Shown piece by piece: positions 1 through 8,600 of a DNA stretch of 18,308 nucleotides (positions are counted from its first letter, which is position 1; each line of letters starts with the position of its first letter). The position numbers and the translations under genes are program-made. Under the pieces are notes generated by a model, which was not told the origin of the DNA, made no database searches, and saw nothing but the letters and a program-made list of their open reading frames with translations. Source of the DNA: Rostrohypoxylon terebratum (lineage: Eukaryota > Ascomycota > Sordariomycetes > Xylariales > Hypoxylaceae); NCBI GenBank assembly GCA_022497145.1, contig MU386081.1, forward strand, positions 1 to 18,308, read 5' to 3'.

Positions 1-135
1 AATTAATATTTAATAAACTTAATAAATAAAATATATTAATATATTAATAACTTTAATAATAAAAATTATACGTTTTAGCTTTTATAATTTTATTTATTTA
101 ATAAATTATATATTAATATAATTGATTTTTATATA
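1..135. other. AT-rich RIP-degraded flank
   Basis: This is almost pure A+T with no open reading frame. Its last ten bases (126-135, TTTTTATATA) are repeated exactly at 1611-1620, just past the far end of the repeat that starts at 136, so they may be a target-site duplication. Nothing else is recognisable. Confidence 0.6.
126..135. repeat. Candidate left target-site duplication of element P
   Basis: TTTTTATATA lies directly before the first base that aligns with the island copy, and the identical ten bases follow the last aligning base (1611-1620). Exact placement at both ends supports a duplication made on insertion. In DNA this AT-rich a chance match is possible. Confidence 0.45.
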
Positions 136-433
136 TAGGGTTTTTATATAACTAAGACATTACCTTTAAATTTATAAAACTAAGGTTTCATTATAAGTTA
201 AAGCTTTAAAGGTTTAAATCTTTAATGTCGTAATTTCTTTTTACTTTTTTAGTTAATAATAACTTATAAGTGCTTACGTTAACTTACTTCGAATAACACT
301 ATTTATGTTACTTTTATAAGTTACTTTTAACGTTTATTTACGACGTTATATAATTATATTTTCATTAATTATAAGCTTATTTATTTAATATACGGTTTTT
401 TTATTAATCGTTGTAAATTATTAGTTTATATAA

Positions 434-590
434 TTTAATTTTATTCGTTATAATTCTATACGTTATAATCATATATGTTTTAATTATATAACCTTTAATT
501 TTATACGGTATAACTTTATATAATTTACCGTTATATAAACTAACTAAATTTTATACGTTATTAATTTATATAAATTCATTTATTTATAAT
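434..590 (+). repeat. Degraded 15-bp tandem array
   Basis: A period of about 15 bp can still be followed here, for example by recurring TATACG and TATATA blocks. It aligns with the 15-bp array of the island copy at 7219-7448. RIP has turned most GTACG cores into ATATA or ATACG. Confidence 0.65.
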
Positions 591-1045
591 TATATAGCTT
601 TTTGTACCGTTATATAAGTTTTTTTTATATAATTATACATTTATATATATAATTGTATAGTAATTTATATAACTATATAACTACTTAAATAATTATACTT
701 TTATTTATATAGTTATATAATTATTAATTTAATTATACTTTTATTTATATAGTTATATAATTATTAATTTAATTATACATTTAATTATATAATTATATAA
801 CTTCTTATTTAGTTATATATATAAGTATATAACTATATATTTATTTATATAATTTTATATTTACTTATACAATTATATATTTACTTATACAATTATACGT
901 ATACTTATATAAATGTACGGTTTTTTATACAACTATACACCTACTTATACGGTTATATAATTAAGTTTATAACCGTACGTTTAATTATATAATAATATAG
1001 CTTTTTATATAATTATATAACTTTTCATATAATTATATTTTTAAT
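591..1045 (+). repeat. Degraded 20-bp tandem array
   Basis: About twenty units with a 20-bp period remain readable, of the form ATAATTATAC plus ten bases ending in TTAT. They are the RIP-converted form of the ACAGCTGTAC-type units at 7507-8146. The stretch from 585 to 972 is 242 bp shorter than its counterpart (7452 to 8081), close to twelve units. Confidence 0.75.
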
Positions 1046-1610
1046 TATATTTATAGTTATATAATATTAAATATATAAAAATATTTAATGGTTATATTTT
1101 TTAAGCGTGTTTAAACCACTTCGAAAGTTATTAGTATTATATTAACATATAACTCACTTTTTTTAATTAAGTATATAAGCTTTATTTTTTTTAAGATTTT
1201 TTATTAAGTGTATTTTCTTTAAAAATAAATCTTATTATATTAGTTTTAATATTATAAAATTTATTGTAATTATTATACTTTTTATTATATTTATAATTAT
1301 ATTTATAATTATACGTTAAATATAAATATAATAAAATAGTCTAATTAATTAAATTATAATGAAATTGAAAGTAACTTAATTTTATACGAGATAGTTAAAG
1401 CATTAACATTATTATATTTACCTTTAAATTATTTTTACACCACTTAAAAAATAATTAAATTTAATATAACTTAAATTGATTAATTACTTAAATTAAGCAT
1501 TTTAAAACATGATTTTTTTATTAATTTTAAATGAAAACTAAACATTATAAATTTAATTAAAATATTTAATTGTTTTAATAAAATAATTAATAGTTATATT
1601 GAAAGGTATT

Positions 1611-1620
1611 TTTTTATATA
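1611..1620. repeat. Candidate right target-site duplication of element P
   Basis: This is an exact copy of 126-135, immediately after the 3' tail of the RIP-mutated element P. A 10-bp variable-type duplication would suit target-primed retrotransposition, but the low sequence complexity limits the weight of the match. Confidence 0.45.
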
Positions 1621-1855
1621 ATAATTTATATGATAAAACTTATACTAACTAACACGCTTAAACTACCGGAAAAACAACAATTAAATATTTAAATATTTAA
1701 TTAATTTATTAATTAAAGTCGTTGTAAATACCCTTTTATAAATTTAAGGTATAAATATTTATATCGGTGAAAATATTAATGTTAAATTTAATAATATAAA
1801 TTATAATTTTAACATAAACATATATAATTACTCTTAAGTTATTATTTTTTAAGAG
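1621..1855. other. AT-rich spacer, nothing recognised
   Basis: This is gene-free AT-rich sequence between element P and the family A element. It has short AT palindromes around 1681-1720 but no coding frame and no clear match elsewhere in the window. Confidence 0.5.
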
Positions 1856-2440
1856 AAATATTAACCGCGTAGTACGATTTATTTATCTCCGCCGCGTAAT
1901 ATCGGTTTAAACGGTACTAACGCATTTAAACATTAATTAAATCGTTATATAAGTTTTTAATTAATTATTTGACAGTTAATTTAACCTTAAACTTTATATA
2001 ATTAATATTATTAAAATAAACTTAATTAAATTTATTTAAATTTTAAATTATATAATTTATATTTTACATGTTAAAAAGCTATTTAAAAATAAAATAAAAG
2101 TTTTTATTTTAAGTATATAACCTAAATTTAATAACATTTTTAACTTCAAATTAAGATATCATTTTAAACATTAAAATATATATTATAAAATTTATAAGGC
2201 TTATAAAACTAATTGAACATATTTTAATGATTATATTTATATTAAATTTAAACTTAAATTAAACATAAAATAATTAATTTAAAATGATTAAAATATTAAT
2301 ATTTAATAAATATTAAAAATAAAGCTTAAATTATATAAAAATATACTTATTTATATAAAAATTTATATAAGTTTAAAAGTACTTAAGCTATATTTCTTTT
2401 AAATGTGTTGAATTTAACGCTTATTACGCGGTTAATATTT
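1856..2440 (+). mobile_element. Family A inverted-repeat element, copy 1 (MITE-like)
   Basis: The element is about 585 bp and ends in inverted repeats: 1856-1876 and the reverse complement of 2420-2440 match at 19 of 21 positions, with the core ATTAACCGCGTA. A second copy lies at 12109-12688 and is collinear along its whole length. There is no open reading frame, so it is probably non-autonomous. A TA dinucleotide flanks a possible narrower boundary (1861-2435), which would fit Tc1/mariner-type insertion, but TA is too common here to carry weight. The GC that survives at the ends is nearly all CpG. Confidence 0.75.
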
Positions 2441-3167
2441 TTTTTTAATTTTATACTTATAAAAATAACGCTTATAAAATTTACTTTTTTCCTTGCTTTT
2501 TTTTAAATAATTTTTACTTTAAAAATCTTTTTTTTTAACTTTACCTTTTTTATTTTTATCTTTTTTGAAGGTTTAATTTTATTGAAAGCATTAATTAATT
2601 AAGTGATATTTATTATTATATAAGTAATAATAAAAAATCTTTTAATTATTTTTTTTTTAATTTTTTCGTTTTAAACGATAATTATTACCGTTTTGTAATA
2701 AAATAATAAGTAATTATAATTATTAATATATTATTTTTATTAAAGATTTATTATAATCACTTTATTAACATTTATTTTTATTTTTTATTTACTAAGTATT
2801 TTATTTAATTTAAACTTATCTTATTATTTTTACTTATATTTTAAAATTCATTTTTTTATTTAAATAAACTTAAAAATTAACTAATAATTTAATATAAAAA
2901 ATTAATACTTAAATAATATTTAACTTAAGTTTTAATTATTACTTTAAAAATTTAAATAATTATTAAATATTTACGGTTTTTATGTTATTTTTTATTAAAC
3001 TTTTTTAAATTATTTCGTTACTGAATATTTTTTATTATTAACATTTTTAAATAAAGTTAATATTTATTTAATAAAATAATTATAATTATTATAAATAATA
3101 TCTTTTTTAAATTCGAGTTTTTTTAAATATATTTTTATTATAATAATCCAGATTTTTAATTTATATT
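2441..3167. other. T-rich degraded tract, no gene
   Basis: This is strongly T-rich on the plus strand, with long T runs around 2480-2580 and 2640-2670. RIP mutates both strands, so the strand bias may reflect an older sequence coding on the minus strand, but no frame or motif survives. Nothing else is recognised. Confidence 0.45.
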
Positions 3168-3862
3168 ATTAATAATATATAATATAAAAATTATTATTTT
3201 AATAGTAATATATATTAATAATATAACTCGAATTAAAAAACTTATTAATAAATTAATACTTATAACTATAATACCTTAATTTATATATAAATTGAATTGT
3301 AACTCTATATACTTTTCTTTTACACTTTAAACCTTTTTTACTTTATATTTTATTATATACTTAATAACTTTTAATTCATAATAACTTTTTTAATAAACCT
3401 TTTAAAACTTTTAAACTTCATAATCCGATTAATTACGTTATTATAAATTTATTAATTTTGATTATATTATTATTAAGTTTTTAAAGAAAAAATTACGTAA
3501 GTAAAAATCTTAATAAATATTAAACATTAAATTTTTTAATAAATTACGTGCTTTTTAAATTAATTACTAATTTTTTAACTTAACAATAATAATAATAATT
3601 TCCTTTTAAATATATATAACATTTTATAATTTAAATATATCAATTTAAAATTAAGATTTATAATATAAGTTAAGTTATAAGTTTTTATAATATATATGTT
3701 AAAAGTTATTTAAATTAAAAATAATAAAAAATATTAAGCGTTAATTTAATAAAGGTAATTTTATCGATATAATTTCAACTAATTAAAAACCGCACTTTCG
3801 GTTTAAGCTACACTATTAATATACACCACTATTAAAATAGTAATTTTTTATGATATATGTTT
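3168..3862 (+). mobile_element. Family B long-TIR element, copy 1
   Basis: This is an element of about 690 bp whose left end (about 3168-3235) is the reverse complement of its right end (about 3790-3862) apart from transitions and one gap. The right end carries the recognisable block around 3783-3835 (AAAAACCGCACTTTCGG, then ACTATTAATATACACCACT). It is collinear with 15270-15964 throughout, including internal blocks near 3260-3300, 3420-3560 and 3690-3790. No open reading frame survives, so it is a non-autonomous or dead DNA transposon. The superfamily cannot be named. Confidence 0.7.
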
Positions 3863-4067
3863 AATAAAATATTAAATTAAAATTTTTTAACTATTTTTTT
3901 TCGTTTATAAAATAATTAGTTTATTTTAAAAATATTAATATTATTAGTTTTTAAATTTAATTTATTATTATTATTATTATTTAATAAATTAAAACTATTA
4001 TTGTTATTTTTTTTATTTTTTTATTTTTTTATTTTCATTTTATATATTATTTTATATATTATTTATA
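3863..4067. other. AT-rich spacer with short TTA and T-rich microsatellites
   Basis: The stretch contains a short TTA tract near 3962-3981 and T-rich runs near 4006-4040. Nothing else is recognised. Confidence 0.5.
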
Positions 4068-4345
4068 AGATTAAAAAAAGTTTTAAAGGTTAAATAACTT
4101 TTAAAAAGTATTAGTTTAATCTTTTTAAGGGTTTATAATAAAGGTATTATAAGATTAATAAAATATAAAGATATAATAATTGTAAAAGGAAACACGTCAT
4201 AAATTATATAGATAAATTAAGATAAAATAGTTAGGCTAAGAAATAAAAATAGCCTTTTTTTTAATCTTTAAGCTTTAATTTTAAAATAATATACAACTTA
4301 TTAAACACTATTTAATCTTAGTTTATTTGCCTTTACATTATTTTT
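4068..4345 (+). mobile_element. Family C long-TIR element, copy 1 (partial)
   Basis: The left part (about 4076-4250) is the reverse complement of the right arm of the complete copy at 13200-13597, including the CACGTCATAAATTATATA-type block at 4193. The middle part (4255-4340) matches the centre of the other copies. The right arm is missing here. No open reading frame is present. Confidence 0.65.
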
Positions 4346-5059
4346 TATTACTTAAAAGTTTAATTAACTTTTTTTATTTTTTCTTTAGTTTAATTAATTA
4401 TTATTTTGTTTTAATTATTAGTTTAAATTTTAAAATATATTAATTAACGTAATCCGCGTTACTTTCATTAATTAATCTTTTAATTATATTATATTATTAA
4501 ATAAACTTTTTTGTTAATTTATTAATAAAATTATTAATATTTTAAGTGTTTATTTAAATGTTTATTTTATTTTTTAACGATGATTTTTAAACGGTTTATT
4601 TTTAAATAAATTATCGTTTTTTTATAAGTTATTATTTTTTTCGTTTTTATTACTTATTAATAAAAGATTTTTAGCTTTTTCTTTATTTTTATCTTATTTT
4701 AATAAGTTCATTTTTTACTGTTTTACATTATTATAACCTAATAAAAGTTTTTATTTTTTTTTATTTTTTATTAATAACGGTTAATATTTATAATATAAAA
4801 ACATAATAAAAAAATAATGTTTTTTTTACATAACTAGTTCAATAAAGGCATAAAAACGAAACGGTTTAATTTAAATCTTTAAAAAAACTTTCTTTGATTA
4901 AAAGTTATTTTAAATCGTTAATAATAACTTAATAAATTTAATATTTAATTAATCTTTTGAACATATTAATTATTAAATAATTTTTTTAAAAAGCTTTAAA
5001 TTATAAAAATAATAAAATTAAAATTAAATAATAAATTGTATATCGTATATTTATTTAAA
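4346..5059. other. T-rich degraded tract, no gene
   Basis: This is gene-free, mostly T-rich on the plus strand, with long T runs near 4735-4770. No motif, tandem repeat or match to the element families was found by eye. Confidence 0.4.
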
Positions 5060-5242
5060 ATTAAAACTTAAAAAATAAAAGAAAAAGTTATTTTTATTTT
5101 TTAACTTAATTATATCTTTTTACTTTAATCGTTTTATTTTTATATTTTATTAATCATATAATGCTTTTTTTAAATTTTTAAACTTTAATTTTAAAATAAT
5201 ATATAACTTATTAAATATTATTTAATTTTAATTTATTTACTT
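5060..5242 (+). mobile_element. Family C element, copy 2 (fragment)
   Basis: The block at about 5140-5235 matches the arm and centre of family C (compare 4262-4335 and the reverse complement of 11030-11080). Only part of an arm and the centre are left. It runs directly into a family B terminus at about 5243. Confidence 0.5.
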
Positions 5243-5338
5243 TTATAATTAATAAGCATTTTAATTAATTAAGAATTACGTTTTTAATTTAAATTATATT
5301 ATTAATATATATCATTATTAAAATAATAATTTTTTAAA
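5243..5338 (+). mobile_element. Family B terminal fragment
   Basis: This roughly 95-bp stretch matches the right end of family B (compare 15875-15950 and 3770-3845): ATAAGCATTTTAATTAATTA followed by the conserved ATTAATATATATCATTATTA block. Only the terminus is present. Confidence 0.6.
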
Positions 5339-6959
5339 AAATTAAAGTTATCATTATTATTAATAATTATAATAATAATTATGAAAATGTTTAAACAATT
5401 AATCTTTTATTTTAAAGTAATAAGATTATATTTTTTATATAAATAAAAAATATTAAATTTAAATTTATAAAGAAATTAATTGTTATATCATTTAATTTTA
5501 TAAATAAAACTTTAATAATTAATAATTTTATTATATTTTATTTAATAAAATTTCATTTTTCTTTAATAATTATAATAAATTAATTATGTACGGTTTTTTT
5601 AACATTTTTCACTTTAAAAATATTAACTTATTTTTTTTAAACTTAAATAATTTAACTATTTATTTAATTGTTTTTTTACACTTATTAAACACTTTTTAAT
5701 TTATTTTTAACTTATAAAACGTATTTTTTATAACAAAAGTTTAAAATAAAATTTCTAAAGGTTTATGTTTAAGCTCTAAGTTATTTAAATTTAACTATAT
5801 ACTTTATCCTTTTTTTAACTTAAAAATAAATAAACTTTTAATGACATTTTTTTATTAAAGTTTTAAAATATATATTGTAATTTTTTAACGAGATTTTTAT
5901 ATAACTTAAAAATATATTTAATCTTTTTTTATAACATTTACATTTTTATAAAAATAATATGTATAATTTCAATATCAAGTAATAATATTATTTTTAAAAT
6001 ATTAAAAGATAAATGAAATTTTATATTTTTTCGTAATAATATTTTTTTATAAAAAATTAAATAAATTAATACTATTATAATAATAAAGTTTTTAAAGTTT
6101 TTTATTATAATCGTTATTAAAATATTTAAATTTAATCACTTTAAAAAACTAAATTTTAAAGTAATTTAATATTAATTAATTATTTAAAAAAATAATAGTA
6201 TTATTTAATTAATTTATTATTAATATTTTTATCATTAATACTTTTACTATTTAAGTTATAATTATCAAGGTTACTATTATTTAAACCGGTATTATTATCG
6301 AGGTTATTATTTTTAAATTACTTTTATAATAAAACTTAAGTTTTTCTTTAATAATATTAATATTATCGTTATATTTAATAAAAGGTTAAACGCTTAAAAA
6401 GTTAATTCTTTTTCACCGTGATTTTTTTATAAAGTTATAATTAATTAACTATAAATAATAACGTTAAACATTTTATAAAATTATTCGTATAATATTTTTT
6501 TAATAAAAAATATTCTTTTTAAAAAATAATTTATTTTAAAAAAGATTTAACCGTAAAAATATTAATTGAAAAGTTATTAAAATATAATACACTTATTTTT
6601 ATAACTTAAAAATAATAATATTAAAAAATTAAAAAACTATTCGTTTAAAGTTTTTTTTATTAATTATATAAATAAAAAATGAAACTTATTATATATTTAT
6701 ATAAAATAAATATATTTTAATAAAAGTTCGTCAAAATAATTTTAATAAATTTTTATATATTATAATATTTATATATAAAGTTAATAATAATTTTTAAAAT
6801 AATTATACGCGTATATAATACTTTATATTATAACCGTAACACTTATATAAAATTATAACGTATAAAATTTTATATAATATTTTTAATTTTATTAAAATTT
6901 AATCGATATAATTATTTTATTATATTTATATAATTATATAAATTTAAATATAATTATAA
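5339..6959. other. AT-rich degraded tract, no gene
   Basis: No open reading frame, tandem array or match to families A, B, C or P was found. T-rich stretches (for example 5590-5720) alternate with mixed AT. Isolated CpG-containing blocks such as near 6270-6310 are what RIP leaves behind. Older transposon copies are likely but not identifiable. Confidence 0.4.
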
Positions 6960-6976
6960 ATATAATTGCATGAGGT

Positions 6977-6993
6977 CCCCGCGTAGCGGAGAC
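6977..6993 (+). other. Short GC-rich inverted repeat at the element P start
   Basis: TCCCCGC and GCGGAGA flank a GTA loop and pair at six of seven positions. It lies at the 5' edge of element P and overlaps the A-box-like motif. It could be an end recognised during mobility or part of the RNA fold; no function is demonstrated. Confidence 0.4.
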
Positions 6994-7077
6994 ACCACCC
7001 TCGAATTTATAAAGCCGAAATCTAACCGTAAGCCGAAGCTCCGAGGGTTCGAATCCTCGATCTCGCACCTTTTTTTT
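6984..7077 (+). ncRNA. tRNA-like Pol III head of element P
   Basis: A B-box sequence, GGTTCGAATCC (7046-7056), is a full match to the tRNA T-loop promoter consensus. An A-box-like TAGCGGAG (6984-6991) lies about 55 bp upstream, and a run of eight T (7070-7077) follows, the standard Pol III terminator. The bases after the B box (ATCTCGCA, 7060-7067) sit where an acceptor strand would be. However, I could not fold a proper cloverleaf: no clean partner for the acceptor strand exists, and the T stem pairs well only with an 8-base loop. A functional tRNA is therefore unlikely; a tRNA-derived promoter or tRNA relic is more likely. In the RIP-mutated copy the B box at 211-221 has lost its CG core. 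Confidence 0.5.
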
Positions 7078-7127
7078 ACTCTCTCGGCTAATAACGGCTC
7101 GTAGGCGCCTGCGTCGGCTTGCTTCGG

Positions 7128-7146
7128 GTGGCGCCGCTGGCGCCAC
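7128..7146 (+). other. Perfect 8-bp hairpin, GC-rich
   Basis: GTGGCGCC and GGCGCCAC pair perfectly around a GCT loop. It sits about 50 bp past the T8 run in element P. The aligned part of the RIP-mutated copy (around 287-307) no longer pairs. It could be an RNA structure or simply GC-rich sequence; no role is evident. Confidence 0.55.
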
Positions 7147-7218
7147 GTTACGTAATCATACTCTAACCAATCATAAGCCTGCGTACCTAGTATACAGTTC
7201 CCTCCTTATTCACTAACC

Positions 7219-7448
7219 GCTGTACGTCATTGGTTTATACGATTTAACCTTGTCCGTTCTAACCTTATACGGTTTAAGCTCGTTCAACACCCTTCTACGC
7301 CACAATCTCGTACGCCACGACCCTGTACGGACCAATCCCGTACGCTTTAGCCATGTAGCCCCTAACCATATACGGTACAGCTCCATACAGCCCTCCGCTG
7401 TATGGACCAATCAAATCTTGTACGCCACCGACCTGTACGAACCAATCT
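7219..7448 (+). repeat. 15-bp tandem array
   Basis: About fifteen imperfect units are visible, for example CTCGTACGCCACGAC, CCTGTACGGACCAAT and CCCGTACGCTTTAGC in succession from about 7307. Each carries a GTACG-like core. Because the period is a multiple of three, all frames stay open for a while and give spurious ORFs on both strands. Confidence 0.75.
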
Positions 7449-7499
7449 ATTTGCAGTTGTATTTGCAGTTGTATTTGCAACTGTATTTGCAACTGTATA
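7447..7499 (+). repeat. 12-bp tandem array, first block
   Basis: Four units of TATTTGCAGTTG or TATTTGCAACTG follow one another. The same 12-bp unit recurs at 8141-8224 and, in variant form, at 8435-8600. Confidence 0.8.
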
Positions 7500-7506
7500 C
7501 AGCTGT

Positions 7507-8146
7507 ACAGCTGTACGTTTATTAAAATAGCCGTACACTCACCTGTACAACTGTAAGTTTTAGTATTATATAGCTGTACGACTACCTGTACAGTTGTACG
7601 ACTACTTATACAGCTATATAGCTGCTTAATCAGCTGTATGGTTTTTTATATAGCTGTACGTTTAACCGTACAGCTGTACAACTACTTATACAGTCGTATA
7701 CCCACCTATACAACTGTACAGCTAGGTACTTAAACAGCTGTACCTTTATTTATACAACTATATCCCTACTTATACAACTGTACGGCTACTTAAACAACTG
7801 TACGTTTAATTATACAGCTGTATAACCACTTATACAGCCGTATACCCGCCCATCTCTTCAGCTGTAGGGCTACTTATACAGCTGTCCGCCCACCTGTAAG
7901 GCTGTACGGTTACCTGTATAGCTGTACGTTTATTTATACAGCCGTATTTTTACCTGTAATGCTGTAGGGCTACCCATACAGCCGTATACCCACCTTTACG
8001 GTTATATGGCTACTTATACAGCTGTACACCTACTTATACGGCTGTAAGTATACCTGTACAAGTGTACGGCTTTTTATACAGCCGTACGTTTAATTATATA
8101 ATGGCATGGCTCCTTATGCAGCTGTACGGCTACCCATAAAACTGTA
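7507..8146 (+). repeat. 20-bp tandem array with palindromic cores
   Basis: About 32 imperfect units fit the consensus ACAGCTGTACGGCTACTTAT. The first half contains the palindrome ACAGCTGT, so a CAGCTG-type site recurs about every two helical turns. Variation between units is mostly in the second half (GTTTAATTAT, ACCCACCTAT, GGCTACTTAT). Phase is kept with only a few slips, near 7555, 7730 and 7855. There are no spacers, so this is not a CRISPR array. It is a minisatellite carried inside element P. Confidence 0.85.
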
Positions 8147-8224
8147 TTTGCAACTGTATTTGTACTAGTTGTATTTGCAGTTGTATTTGCAGTTGTATTT
8201 GCAGTTGTATTTGCAGCTGTATAT
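8141..8224 (+). repeat. 12-bp tandem array, second block
   Basis: Units of TATTTGCAGTTG follow the end of the 20-bp array, interrupted once near 8161-8168 by TGTACTAG. The matching stretch of the RIP-mutated copy is about 55 bp shorter between 1061 and 1101. Confidence 0.75.
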
Positions 8225-8434
8225 ATAATACTAGGTATGTAAAAACATCCGGTGGTTGTATTACTTAAGCGCGCTTAGACCACTTCGAAAGCCACTAGTG
8301 TTGCACCGGCACATGACTCACTCTTTTTGATTGGATGCATGGGCTTCATCCCTGCTCTTTCTCGGGACCTTTTATTGGGTGCATCCTCTCTAAAGGCGGG
8401 TCCTACCACACCAGTTTTGGTATCGTAAAACTTA
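8225..8434 (+). other. Non-repetitive internal block of element P
   Basis: This block is present in both copies (about 1062-1270 in the RIP-mutated copy). It includes CTTAAGCGCGCTTAGACCAC at 8264 and an imperfect inverted repeat, GGATG and CATCC, near 8333-8351. Its conservation between copies shows it belongs to the element. No coding frame is supported. Confidence 0.6.
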
Positions 8435-8600
8435 TTGCAACTGTTGTATTTCCTGTTGTATTTGCGACTGTATTTTCAGCTGTATGCGTAGCTGTATTCG
8501 TAGCTGTAGTTGCAATTGTATTTACTGTTGTATTTGCTGTTGTATTTGCTGTTGTATTTGCTGTTGTATTTACTGTTGTACGTCGTATTTGCAACTGTAC
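8435..8600 (+). repeat. 12-bp tandem array, third block
   Basis: About thirteen units related to TATTTGCTGTTG are present; the most regular run is 8520-8580. The pyrimidine- and G-rich period of 12 keeps frames open, giving a false valine-rich ORF on the plus strand and a threonine/asparagine-rich one on the minus strand. The RIP-mutated copy is about 127 bp shorter in the interval containing this array. Confidence 0.75.

Larger units (their letters stand above)
136..1610 (+). repeat. Element P, RIP-mutated copy
   Basis: This is a heavily mutated, shorter copy of the normal-GC element at 6968-8912, in the same orientation. Anchors that align base for base are 136-220 with 6971-7055, 528-585 with 7395-7452, 972-1061 with 8081-8170, 1101-1190 with about 8265-8350, 1380-1389 with 8671-8680, and 1571-1610 with 8873-8912. 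In the 528-585 block I counted 23 differences in 58 positions, of which 21 are C-to-T or G-to-A relative to the island. Changes of both types on one strand indicate mutation of both DNA strands, as RIP does. The copy has lost the B box, the hairpin and most PvuII-like palindromes of the island. Its shorter length lies within the tandem arrays. No coding potential is seen. Confidence 0.88.

Noticed and set aside
1861..1905. CpG-rich motifs at family A ends as selected protein-binding sites
   Set aside because: RIP spares CpG compared with CpA, so these motifs would survive without selection.
1861..2435. TA target-site duplication proving a Tc1/mariner origin for family A
   Set aside because: TA is the commonest dinucleotide here, so its presence at both ends is not evidence.
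1..6960. Mitochondrial DNA as the source of the AT richness
   Set aside because: No mitochondrial gene, rRNA or tRNA set is present, no frame is open, and the mutated paralogue pair shows RIP-type transitions.
6987..7067. A functional tRNA gene
   Set aside because: The B box and T8 run are convincing, but no proper acceptor, D or anticodon stem could be folded, so it is described as tRNA-like only.
6934..7146. Minus-strand ORF of 70 codons
   Set aside because: It is the antisense of the tRNA-like B-box region (the Arg-Gly-Phe-Glu-Pro stretch is a typical artefact of reading a T-loop backwards) and ends in AT noise.
7213..7525. Overlapping ORFs on both strands across the 15-bp and first 12-bp arrays
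   Set aside because: Periods of 15 and 12 keep every frame open; both strands look equally 'coding', which points to the repeat and not to a gene.
7507..8146. CRISPR array
   Set aside because: The 20-bp units are directly contiguous, without unique spacers, in a fungal-type sequence.
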